A DNA stretch of 35,231 nucleotides from Planctomycetales bacterium (GTDB lineage: Bacteria; Planctomycetota; JAKEIC01). The notes below the pieces were generated by a model that saw only the letters and a program-made list of their open reading frames with translations, did no database searches and had not been told where the DNA came from. Shown piece by piece: positions 15,231-22,140 of this stretch (position 1 is the stretch's first letter; each line of letters starts with the position of its first letter). The stretch lies in assembly GCA_022614695.1 (NCBI GenBank), contig JAKEIC010000114.1, positions 1-35,231 on the forward strand, written 5' to 3'. A program made the translations under genes and the position numbers.

Positions 15231-15575
15231 CTAATCCGGGAACTCCTCGGCGAAGGCCTTCTTCTGGACGCGCTTCACGAGGTCGAGCCTCTGGGCGAGG
15301 CGCTTCAGGATCTCGCCGCGGCCCCACTCCGGGTGGGACTCGATCTCGCGCAGCACCTCCTCGAGGGTCTGCCGGCCGAGGTCCATCCGCTTCCCGATCT
15401 TCAGCTTCTTCAGGTCGTAGCCGAGCTTCCGCGCGGTCCCGAAGACCCGGTCCTGGAGGTCCTTCGGGTGGTTCTGCCCCGGGATCTCGTTCAGGATCTG
15501 TCGGGCGATCTCGACGTCCACCCCCGCGCCCTCGGCGACCTCGTGGAGACTCGGGCCTCCCTTGTCCTTCGCCAT
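15231..15575 (-). CDS. LacI-type helix-turn-helix protein without a ligand domain
   Basis: A 114-aa protein. Residues 9-60 match the LacI DNA-binding pattern: LHEVAEGAGVDVEIARQILN (helix-turn-helix), then a hinge-like stretch ending DRVFGTARKLGYDLKKLKIG, equivalent to the RVxxAxxxLGYxPN motif. The rest (RQTLEEVLREIESHPEWGRGEILKRLAQRLDLV) is helical and far too short for a periplasmic-binding-protein effector domain. It may be a DNA-binding protein or repressor that does not sense a sugar. ATG is preceded by GGGAGG, a real Shine-Dalgarno, and by a leader of about 39 nt. First gene of a run with the small basic protein and TPR lipoprotein. Confidence 0.75.
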   Translation of the reverse strand: MAKDKGGPSLHEVAEGAGVDVEIARQILNEIPGQNHPKDLQDRVFGTARKLGYDLKKLKIGKRMDLGRQTLEEVLREIESHPEWGRGEILKRLAQRLDLVKRVQKKAFAEEFPD

Positions 15576-15620
15576 GACGCCTCCCGGCCCCGCCCCCTCG
15601 AGCGAGGCGAACGAACCGGG

Positions 15621-15648
15621 ATTCTAGCACCCGCGAGGGCGTGGACAA
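15621..15648 (-). promoter_or_regulatory. Promoter TTGTCC-16-TAGAAT
   Basis: On the minus strand -35 TTGTCC (15643-15648) and -10 TAGAAT (15621-15626) are 16 nt apart, closely matching the promoter at 4532-4560. It should drive the HTH gene and the two genes after it. This is the only recognisable element between the HTH gene and the 2-oxoacid dehydrogenase. Confidence 0.6.
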
Positions 15649-15693
15649 TCGGCTCTCCCGGGGAGGGACGCGCAACGGCCCGGAGGAGTTCCG

Positions 15694-17952
15694 CTAGCCC
15701 GCGAGCATCTCGCGGGCTGCCGCGAGGATCCCCTCCTCGGACGGGAACGTGAGGCGCCACGCGTCGCCGAGGGGCACGTAGGTGTCGTCGCCCGTCACGC
15801 GTCGCATCCGGAGCCGCGCGGGCGGGTCGTCGAGGAGTGCCGCGCCGACGGCCTCGGCGACGCCGCCCGAGCGGCGCCCCTCGTCCACGACGAGAACGCG
15901 CCCGCCGGCCGCGGCGGCCTCGCGGCGGATCGCCTCCGCGGGGAGCGGCGCGATCCAGCGGAGGTCCATCACCCGGGCCCGACGCCCGAGCTTCCGGGCC
16001 GCGCGCAGCGCGAGCCGGACGCCGTTCGCGTAGGCGACCAGGAGCAGCTCCGGGGCGCCGGCGACCCCTTCCCCGGGGACGTCGTAGAGCCGCGGCTCGC
16101 CGAGGGCGACGGCCTCCCCCGGCGGCGGGAACGGGAAGCACCACCCGGAGTCGCCGGGGGCGTGGAGGTCGCGCTGCATGTAGAGGGCGATCGGCTCGCA
16201 GAAGGCGGAGACGCGGCCGTCCACGCGGGCCGCGGCGAGGCAGGTGCGGAGCATCCCGACGGCGTCGTCCCCGCGGGAGGGCACCGCGACCACCAGCCCG
16301 GGCATGTCGCGCAGAACGGCGAGCGAGCTGTCGTTGTGGAAGTGGCCGCCGAACCCCTCCTGGTATCCGAAGGACGCGATGCGGACCACCATCGGGTTCC
16401 GGACCTTGCCGGCGCTGAAGAACTGCTGCGAGCAGGCCTCTCCCCGGAGCTGGTCCTCGGCGTTGTGGACGTAGGCGAGGTACTGGATCTCGGGGACGGG
16501 GAGGTAGCCGCAGAGGCCCGCGCCGATCGCGAGCCCGAGGATCGTCGTCTCGTCGAGGAGCGTGTCGAAGACGCGCGCCGGGCCGGCCCGCGCCTGCAAG
16601 TCGGCCGTCGCGTGGTAGACGCCGCCCTTCTTCCCGACGTCCTCGCCGAAGACGAACATCTCGGGGTACTTCGCGAGGAGGTCGAGGAGCCCCGCCGAGA
16701 GGAGCGCCGCGAGGTGCCGCGGCTTCCCGCGCTCGGGGAGGTTCGCCTCGCCGCCGAAGAGCTTCGAGCGCGCGGGGCCGTAGTCGGCGCGCGCCGCCTC
16801 GGCGCGGACGCGCTCGGGCGAGTTCGGGGCGAGGGCGGCGACGACCTGCGCGGCTGTCGAGAGCTTCGGGCGGCGCAGCGCCTCGGCGGCGGCCTCCCGG
16901 ACGCGGGCCCGCGCCCGCTCGTAGAGGTCGCGCAGCTCCCCCGACGACGCGGCGCCCCCCCCGCACAGGAGGTCCACGGAGCGCAGGAGCGGGTCCTTCG
17001 CCTCCTCGGCCGCGATCTCCTCGAGGGTGTGGTAGGTGGTCTCGACGTCGCTTCCGGCGTGCGCGAGCAGCCGGGCGACCCGGAGGTGGAGGAAGACCGG
17101 CTGCCGCCGCTCGCGGACGTGAGCGACCGCCTCGGCCGTCGCGTCCCAGGCCGCGGCGAGGTCGAGCCCGTCGGCCGCGAGGTAGCGGATCCCGGGCCGG
17201 TCGGCGAAGCTCCTCTCGATCCAGCCGGCGGGCGTCGGGACGGAGATGCCGATGCCGTTGTCCTCGCAGACGAAGAGGATGGGGAGGGCGAGCTTGCGGT
17301 GCAGGACGTAGCTCGCGGCGTTGAAGGCCGTCTGCGCGACGGCGTGGTTCACCGAGGCGTCCCCGAACGAGCAGAGGACGATCGCTTCGGCCGGCCAGCG
17401 GAGGGGGAGCCGGAGGAACTTCCCGCGCTCGTGGAAGAGCGCGAGACCCACGGCCTTCGGGAGGTGGCTCGCGATCGTGCTCGTCTGCGGCAGGACGGAG
17501 AGCGGCTCGCTCCCGAAGACCTTGTGGCGGCCCCCCGAGGCCGGGTCGTCTGCGCTCGCGACCATCCCGAGGAGGATGTCGAGCACCGGGTCCACGCCGG
17601 GGACCTGCCGGGCCCGCTCCACGAAGAGCGCGCCGCTGCGGTAGTGCAGGAGCGCCGGGTCGGTGTGGCGGGCGAGCGCCCCGAGCACCACGTTGCCTTC
17701 GTGACCGGCGGAGCCGATCGTGTAATACCCCTTAGCCCGCGCGCGGAGCGCGCGGGCTTCGAGGTCCAAGTGGCGCGAGAGGACCTGGGACTCGAAGAGC
17801 CGGAGCGCCGTCGCGCGGGTGAGCCCCGCCCCCTCGCGGATCGGCCCCTCCGGCTCCCCGTGCGGCGCCGCGCGCCCCTCCCAAGACGCGATCCGGTCCA
17901 GGACGTTCCGGTCCACGACCTCGGCCCGCTGGATCGGCGACGGCGCGGCCAC
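15694..17952 (-). CDS. Thiamine-diphosphate 2-oxoacid dehydrogenase E1, alpha-beta fusion
   Basis: A 752-aa fusion of the E1 alpha and beta chains, oxidatively decarboxylating a 2-oxoacid (pyruvate or branched-chain type) and passing the acyl group to a lipoyl E2. Alpha part (to about 360): GSAGHEGNVVLGALARHTD, HYRSGALFVER, the diphosphate-binding pair FGDASVNHAVAQ and VCEDNGIGISV; GDA replaces the textbook GDG, as in related fused enzymes. Beta part (about 400-750): FVFGEDVGKKGGVYH, the catalytic region PEIQYLAYVHNAEDQLR, GGHFHNDSSLAVLRDMPGL and DLRWIAPLPAEAI. No E2 or E3 gene is nearby. GTG 17952 follows a -10-like TATCCT by 10 nt. It lies after the phosphatase-like gene with 16 nt between them, so read-through is likely too. 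Confidence 0.88.
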   Translation of the reverse strand: MAAPSPIQRAEVVDRNVLDRIASWEGRAAPHGEPEGPIREGAGLTRATALRLFESQVLSRHLDLEARALRARAKGYYTIGSAGHEGNVVLGALARHTDPALLHYRSGALFVERARQVPGVDPVLDILLGMVASADDPASGGRHKVFGSEPLSVLPQTSTIASHLPKAVGLALFHERGKFLRLPLRWPAEAIVLCSFGDASVNHAVAQTAFNAASYVLHRKLALPILFVCEDNGIGISVPTPAGWIERSFADRPGIRYLAADGLDLAAAWDATAEAVAHVRERRQPVFLHLRVARLLAHAGSDVETTYHTLEEIAAEEAKDPLLRSVDLLCGGGAASSGELRDLYERARARVREAAAEALRRPKLSTAAQVVAALAPNSPERVRAEAARADYGPARSKLFGGEANLPERGKPRHLAALLSAGLLDLLAKYPEMFVFGEDVGKKGGVYHATADLQARAGPARVFDTLLDETTILGLAIGAGLCGYLPVPEIQYLAYVHNAEDQLRGEACSQQFFSAGKVRNPMVVRIASFGYQEGFGGHFHNDSSLAVLRDMPGLVVAVPSRGDDAVGMLRTCLAAARVDGRVSAFCEPIALYMQRDLHAPGDSGWCFPFPPPGEAVALGEPRLYDVPGEGVAGAPELLLVAYANGVRLALRAARKLGRRARVMDLRWIAPLPAEAIRREAAAAGGRVLVVDEGRRSGGVAEAVGAALLDDPPARLRMRRVTGDDTYVPLGDAWRLTFPSEEGILAAAREMLAG

Positions 17953-17962
17953 GGGGAGGGGA

Positions 17963-17968
17963 AGGATA
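17963..17968 (-). promoter_or_regulatory. -10 hexamer TATCCT before the dehydrogenase start
   Basis: On the minus strand TATCCT ends 10 nt before GTG 17952 in the short gap after the phosphatase-like gene, suggesting an internal operon promoter with a leaderless or near-leaderless transcript. Confidence 0.35.
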
Positions 17969-18892
17969 TCAGGCCGCGGCGGGGAGCTTGGGCAGCCCCA
18001 GCGTCTCGCGGACGCAGCGGGGGACGTCCTGGAGGTCCTTCACGGTCGCGGCCAGCGCCGCGGCCCCAGGTCCCCAGAGGGCCACGGCCGCCGGGTTGGC
18101 GGTGTGGCCGCGCGTCGAGAGGTCCTCGACGTTCCCGTGGTCGCTCGCGAGCACCAGGAGCGTCGAGGTGAGGTCGAGGGCGTGGAGGAGCCCCCGCAGG
18201 AACCCCTCGAGGTTCCCGAGGACCGCCGACGCGAGGGCCGGGTCCCCCGCGTGGCCGGCGCGGTCGGTGAGGAAGTGCTCGTAGAGGGAGAACTCGAAGG
18301 GCTCCGCCGCGTGGGCGAGGAGGACGCCGGCCTCCTCCGGTTCGTGGAGCGGGAGGTCGCACCCCTCGCGGCGCAGGTGCTCGTTCGTGAAGTCGTGGGA
18401 GACGGCCTGGCCGGCCGCGAGATCGGCGACGGTCATGAGCGGGAGCCCCGCCGCGATGGTCGCGGTCGTCGTGCTCGCGATCCAGCGCCGCCGGCCCTGG
18501 CGAGGGAACCGGAAGAACGCCGGCCCGAACGCATTCAGGAAAGCGGCCTTCCTGCCCGCCTCGGTCGCGGCGCGCAGGATCGAGTGCTCCGCGAGCGCCT
18601 CGCGGAGCCCCCGGTCGGGGAGCCCGAGCCGGTGGCGGCCGGCGAGCTTCGCCCCGTTGAGACCCGTGAGGAGGGTCGTCTGGCCCGTCGCGCTCTGCGG
18701 GATCCCGGGCACCCCGAGGCCGGCGTCCGCCGGGGCGAGCCGGCCGCCGTAGGGGAGGGTCCCGTCCCCGTGGCCGCCGGCCACTTGCGAGAGGATCGGG
18801 AGGTCGGGTCGGGCGGCGGGGTTCCTCCCGGGATCGGGGATCCCCACCCCGAGCCCGTCCACGAGCACGAAGACGACCCGGGTCACGCTCAC
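17969..18892 (-). CDS. Alkaline-phosphatase-superfamily metalloenzyme (phosphomutase-like)
   Basis: A 307-aa enzyme of the phosphopentomutase/cofactor-independent phosphoglycerate mutase branch. Metal and nucleophile motifs in order: VFVLVDGLGVG (Asp12), GIPQSATGQTTLLTG (nucleophile Thr or Ser at about 67-73), LTDRAGH, ASDHGNVEDLSTRGHTANP. It is shorter than true iPGM (about 510 aa) and lacks a visible large insertion domain, resembling the metalloenzyme-domain proteins annotated as putative phosphatases. The substrate is not predictable. GTG 18892 overlaps the stop of the upstream gene as GTGA; a GTG two codons later is the alternative. The gene is coupled to the YaeQ-like gene and precedes the dehydrogenase. 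Confidence 0.82.
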   Translation of the reverse strand: MSVTRVVFVLVDGLGVGIPDPGRNPAARPDLPILSQVAGGHGDGTLPYGGRLAPADAGLGVPGIPQSATGQTTLLTGLNGAKLAGRHRLGLPDRGLREALAEHSILRAATEAGRKAAFLNAFGPAFFRFPRQGRRRWIASTTTATIAAGLPLMTVADLAAGQAVSHDFTNEHLRREGCDLPLHEPEEAGVLLAHAAEPFEFSLYEHFLTDRAGHAGDPALASAVLGNLEGFLRGLLHALDLTSTLLVLASDHGNVEDLSTRGHTANPAAVALWGPGAAALAATVKDLQDVPRCVRETLGLPKLPAAA

Positions 18893-19419
18893 GCGCGCAC
18901 CTTCTCGAGCCGCCGGGTCCTCACCGCGGTCTCGATCGGCCGGCCGTTCCAGTCGAGCGCGAGCCGGCCCTCGGTGGCCGTGGCGGCGAGGACGTTCCGG
19001 CTCCGGAGGCCGGGCAGGAACCGCTTCCCGAGCCCCCGGTTCACCTCGACCACGGCGAGCCGCGCCGGCTCCCCGATCTCCCCGAGGAAGGAGACGGCGG
19101 AGGCCGCCTCGGCCGGCCCCTCGACGACGACCAGCACCTCCGCCCAGGGATGCGCCTCGAGCACGCGCCGGATCCGCGGGATCTCGGGGCGCGCGCACTC
19201 GCCCCAGAGCCGGAGCGCGCCGTCCGGGTCCGCCAGCGAGAGGTCCGGGAGGAACCTCCCCGCCGGGTCCTCCTCGATCCGGAGCCCCTCCCGCCAGAGG
19301 GCGCAGTAGGCCGCGAGCACGAGCCCGACCCGGGCCGGCCCCCCCTCCCCCCGCTCGTGCACGTGGAACGTCCCGTGGGACTCGCCGTTGCGGGTGATGG
19401 CGACGGAGTGCGCGGGCAC
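18889..19419 (-). CDS. YaeQ-like protein (possible PD-(D/E)XK fold)
   Basis: A 176-aa soluble protein from GTG 19419, seven nt after the stop of the preceding gene. The segment FLPDLSLADPDGALRLWGEC followed by IRRVLEAHPWAEVLVVVEG resembles YaeQ proteins (PDL-x-L-x-D-x-x-G-x-LW-I-E-x-G then helix and strand), a family with a PD-(D/E)XK nuclease-like fold and no settled function. In this reading the Asp of PDL and the Glu of WGEC would be the acidic pair, but the usual Gln or Lys partner is not clear. The C-terminal half (VNRGLGKRFLPGLRSRNVLAA) is not one I recognise. Similarity is weak; a novel family is possible. Confidence 0.6.
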   Translation of the reverse strand: MPAHSVAITRNGESHGTFHVHERGEGGPARVGLVLAAYCALWREGLRIEEDPAGRFLPDLSLADPDGALRLWGECARPEIPRIRRVLEAHPWAEVLVVVEGPAEAASAVSFLGEIGEPARLAVVEVNRGLGKRFLPGLRSRNVLAATATEGRLALDWNGRPIETAVRTRRLEKVRA

Positions 19420-19426
19420 TAGGCCG

Positions 19427-19696
19427 TCACACCACAAAATACTTCTGGCGCAGCCACTCTTCCGTCTTCGCCAGCGCCTCGGCCTCGGTCGCGCCGGCGA
19501 CGATGACCGCCGTCGAGCCGAAGAGCTTCTTGGGCGCCAGCGACTCGAGCTTCCCGTCGGGGTGCTGGATCTCGAGGCGCCCGACCCACCGGCCACCCAT
19601 GGGGGCGGCGGAGATGACGACGGTCCGGGGGTCCTCGCCCCAGGACGGGTTCACGATCCGGAGCGTCCGTCGGGCCGCCGCCCCTCCCCCGGGCAT
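19427..19696 (-). CDS. Small hypothetical protein, first gene of the dehydrogenase run
   Basis: An 89-aa protein starting at ATG 19696. It is rich in beta strands (TLRIVNPSWG; RTVVISAAPMGGRWVGRLEI; STAVIVAGATEAEALAKTEEWLRQKYFVV). The ending, a strand-helix with a conserved-looking WLRQKY, resembles small single-domain proteins, but I recognise no family. The open frame continues upstream to 19990 through repeat-rich DNA and is not believable there. A -10-like TACCGT ends 7 nt before the ATG. The YaeQ-like gene follows after 7 nt. Confidence 0.6.
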   Translation of the reverse strand: MPGGGAAARRTLRIVNPSWGEDPRTVVISAAPMGGRWVGRLEIQHPDGKLESLAPKKLFGSTAVIVAGATEAEALAKTEEWLRQKYFVV

Positions 19697-19703
19697 GGGG
19701 GAG

Positions 19704-19709
19704 ACGGTA
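19704..19709 (-). promoter_or_regulatory. -10-like TACCGT of the 89-aa gene
   Basis: On the minus strand TACCGT lies 7 nt before ATG 19696, the same spacing as at other predicted leaderless genes. It would drive the 89-aa, YaeQ-like and phosphatase-like genes. Confidence 0.35.
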
Positions 19710-19864
19710 ACAGGCGAGGGGCCGGCCCGGCAACCCGGAGGCGCACTCGTTCGGAGGCCGACGCGGCAGCGGTTCGATCCGCGACGATGAACGGCATCCG
19801 ATCGCCACCTCCGGTGCGCAGGAGCGCGAAGCGCGACGTGGGGGGGCGAGCGGAGCGAGCAACC

Positions 19865-19896
19865 GGGGGGAGGCGGAGTCCGCGAAGCCTCCCCCC
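19865..19896 (-). terminator. Strong hairpin downstream of glnA, in a cluster of small hairpins
   Basis: GGGGGGAGGC and GCCTCCCCCC form a perfect 10-bp stem with a 12-nt loop, 15 nt beyond the glnA stop. No T-tract follows. Next to it lie GCGAGCGGAGCGAGC (about 19847-19861) and GAGCGCGAAGCGC (about 19820-19835). All three combine CGAAGC or CGGAGC with inverted arms, like a row of REP-type units. Nothing else is visible between 19710 and the glnA stop. Confidence 0.55.
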
Positions 19897-19911
19897 GATC
19901 AAAGTCAATTC

Positions 19912-21327
19912 TCAGGCATCGAAATACAGCGCAAACTCGTACGGGTGCGGCCGCAGCTTCACCGGGGCCAGCTCCTTCTCGCGCTTCCACTCGACCCAGG
20001 TCTCGATCAGGTCGCGCGAGAAGACGCCACCCTTCAGGAGGAAGTCGTGGTCGCGCTCGAGCGCCCGGAGCGAGTCGTCGAGCGAGCCCGGGAGGGACGG
20101 CACGTCCGAGAGCTCCTCGGGGCTGAGCGAGTAGATGTCCTTATCCAACGGCTTCCCCGGGTCGAGCTTCTTCTCGATCCCGTCGAGCCCGGCCAGGAGC
20201 ATCGCCGAGAAGGCGAGGTAGGGGTTGCAGGTCGGGTCGGGGAACCGCACCTCGATCCGCTTGGCCTTGGGCGAGGGCGAGTACATGGGGATCCGGATGC
20301 ACGCCGAGCGGTTCCGCGAGCTGTAGGCGAGGTTCACGGGCGCTTCGTAGCCGGGGACGATGCGCCGGTAGGAGTTCGTCGTCGGGCAGACGAGCGCGGC
20401 GAGCGCCGGCCCGTGCTTCAGCACCCCTCCGATGTAATGGAGACAGGTGTCCGAGACGCCCGCGTAGGCGTTCCCGGCGAAGAGCGGCTTCTCGTGCTTC
20501 CAGATGGACTGGTGCGTGTGCATGCCCGTGCCGTTGTCGCCGAAGAGCGGCTTGGGCATGAAGGTCGCGGTCTTCCCGTGGCGGCGCGCGACGTTCTTGA
20601 CGATGTACTTGTACCACATGAGCCAGTCGGCCATCTTCGTGAGCGGCTGGAACCGCATGTCAATCTCGGCCTGGCCGGCGGTGGCGACCTCGTGGTGGTG
20701 CTTCTCGACGTGGATCCCGACCTTTTCCATCGTGAGGATCATCTCGGTGCGGAGGTCCTGCATCGAGTCGGTCGGCGGGACGGGGAAGTAGCCCTCCTTC
20801 GTCCGGGGCTTGTAGCCGAGGTTCTGGGGCGACTCGGCGCGGCCGGTCGCCCACGAGCCCTCGCCCGACTCGACGTGGTAGTAGGACTCGTGCATGTTCG
20901 TCTCGAACCGGATCCCGTCGAAGACGAAGAACTCGGGCTCCGGGCCGAAGAAGGCGACGTCGCCGACGCCCGAGGAGCGGACGTAGGCCTCGGCCTTCCT
21001 TGCGATGTTCCTCGGGTCGCGGCCGTAGCTCTCGCGCGTGATCGGGTCCACGACGTTGCAGATGAGCGTGAGGGTGGGCTTCTCGGCGAAGGGGTCCATC
21101 GCCGCGGTGACCGGGTCCGGGACGGCGAGCATGTCCGAGGCGTTGATCGGCTGCCAGCCGCGGATCGAGCTGCCGTCGAAGCCCGAGCCGTCGGTGAACA
21201 GGGCCTCGTCGAGCTCGCAGACGGGGATCGTGAAGTGCTGCCAGGTCCCCAGCAGGTCCACGAACTTGAGATCCACCACCGCCGCCCCGTTCGTCTTGGC
21301 GAACGCGATCACTTCCTTCGGGGTCAT
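19912..21327 (-). CDS. glnA: Glutamine synthetase type I
   Basis: Makes glutamine from glutamate, ammonia and ATP; 471 aa, as expected for the bacterial dodecameric GSI. Seen: [42 protein letters not shown], the metal-site stretch [56 protein letters not shown], and [14 protein letters not shown], which places a Tyr where GSI-beta enzymes are adenylylated (Tyr397 of E. coli), so adenylylation control is possible. ATG 21327 has GGGAG as Shine-Dalgarno; longer frames are spurious. The leader of about 130 nt with a strong hairpin suggests post-transcriptional control. No glnB, ntrC or glnK is nearby. Confidence 0.96.
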   Translation of the reverse strand: MTPKEVIAFAKTNGAAVVDLKFVDLLGTWQHFTIPVCELDEALFTDGSGFDGSSIRGWQPINASDMLAVPDPVTAAMDPFAEKPTLTLICNVVDPITRESYGRDPRNIARKAEAYVRSSGVGDVAFFGPEPEFFVFDGIRFETNMHESYYHVESGEGSWATGRAESPQNLGYKPRTKEGYFPVPPTDSMQDLRTEMILTMEKVGIHVEKHHHEVATAGQAEIDMRFQPLTKMADWLMWYKYIVKNVARRHGKTATFMPKPLFGDNGTGMHTHQSIWKHEKPLFAGNAYAGVSDTCLHYIGGVLKHGPALAALVCPTTNSYRRIVPGYEAPVNLAYSSRNRSACIRIPMYSPSPKAKRIEVRFPDPTCNPYLAFSAMLLAGLDGIEKKLDPGKPLDKDIYSLSPEELSDVPSLPGSLDDSLRALERDHDFLLKGGVFSRDLIETWVEWKREKELAPVKLRPHPYEFALYFDA

Positions 21328-21359
21328 GCTCTTGCTCCCTCTCTTCCCTCTGTTTCCTT

Positions 21360-21386
21360 CGGCGGGACGCCGCGCGCGTCCCGCCG
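21360..21386 (-). promoter_or_regulatory. Hairpin in the glnA 5' leader
   Basis: A perfect 11-bp stem (CGGCGGGACGC / GCGTCCCGCCG) with a 5-nt loop lies 32 nt before the glnA ATG, just upstream of the purine-rich ribosome site. There is no following T-run, so it is not a plain attenuator; mRNA stability or translational control is possible. Confidence 0.45.
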
Positions 21387-21464
21387 GGGTCCTGCCGCGC
21401 TGGCGCTTGGCCCCGCCACGCTCGGAGTCACCGCTCGACGCCGACGGACCACGGATGGCGCGGA

Positions 21465-21492
21465 ATGATCCGACGGGGGGGGGTGAAGTCAA
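21465..21492 (-). promoter_or_regulatory. Candidate glnA promoter TTGACT-16-GATCAT
   Basis: On the minus strand TTGACT (21487-21492) and GATCAT (21465-21470) are spaced by 16 nt that include a run of nine C. The same GATCAT -10 follows a TTGACC before the kinase-like gene. No sigma54 -24/-12 sequence was found. Confidence 0.4.
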
Positions 21493-21519
21493 CAAAAATC
21501 CGGCGGCCGCCGCTCCTCG

Positions 21520-21547
21520 TTGACCCCGCGCGTCGGCCGTGCAGAAT
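21520..21547 (+). promoter_or_regulatory. Promoter TTGACC-16-CAGAAT of the zinc-ribbon protein gene
   Basis: TTGACC (21520-21525) and CAGAAT (21542-21547) are 16 nt apart. The start codon is 33 nt after the -10, with GGGAGG as Shine-Dalgarno. It diverges from the glnA promoter. Confidence 0.45.
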
Positions 21548-21579
21548 GGCGCCTCGGCCCGAGAGGCCGGGAGGCGGCG

Positions 21580-22140
21580 ATGGGAGCGACGCGGGGGATC
21601 CTGGGAGCGGTTCTCGCCGGGGCGGGGCTGCTCGCGGTGGCGACGGCGCTGGCCCAGGAGACCGGGGCGCCGGGCGGCGAGAAGCGCGGTCCCGAGGCCG
21701 TCGTGCGCGACAGCTCGGGGACCGCGCACCGGCTCTCGAACGCGCGGCTCTTCGCCGAGTCGGTCGGCCTCCTCTCCGTCTCGCTCTCGGCGGCGGACGC
21801 CTTCGAGTACAAGCTCGGCTCCGCGGTCGCCAAGGTCCCGTTCCACCGGATCGGGAAGATCGAGTTCGGCGGGCCCGAGAAGGGGAAGTGGACGCAGGTG
21901 ACGATCGCCGACCGCGAGGGCAAGACGCACGCCGGCGTCCCGAACGACCCGGCGAAGGCCGAGATCCGGGGCGAGGCGTCCGACGCCCGGTTCGTCGAGC
22001 TGGCGATCCCGCTCGACAAGGTGACCTCGATCGAGTTCACGTGGCCGCCGGCGAAGGTGAAGCGCTGCGAGCGCTGCCAGCGGGGCTACTCGACCGACGA
22101 GTGGCTCTACTGCCCCTACGACGCGGCCCGGCTGAAGTAG
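21580..22140 (+). CDS. Exported hypothetical protein with C-terminal zinc-ribbon-like motif
   Basis: A 186-aa protein, family not recognised. Residues 1-26 form a signal peptide ([20 protein letters not shown], cleavage likely after ATALAQ). The middle is beta-rich with repeated [16 protein letters not shown] and [21 protein letters not shown] patterns, as in proteins describing chemical or structural properties of surfaces. The end, [20 protein letters not shown], is a C-x2-C ... C-x2-D ribbon missing the fourth Cys. ATG 21580 is chosen for its signal peptide and its GGGAGG. Its stop codon directly abuts the stop codon of the convergent kinase-like gene. Confidence 0.65.
   Translation: MGATRGILGAVLAGAGLLAVATALAQETGAPGGEKRGPEAVVRDSSGTAHRLSNARLFAESVGLLSVSLSAADAFEYKLGSAVAKVPFHRIGKIEFGGPEKGKWTQVTIADREGKTHAGVPNDPAKAEIRGEASDARFVELAIPLDKVTSIEFTWPPAKVKRCERCQRGYSTDEWLYCPYDAARLK

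Noticed and set aside
21328-21492. Sigma54 promoter for glnA
   Set aside because: No TGGCAC-N5-TTGC-like sequence was found in the leader or upstream.
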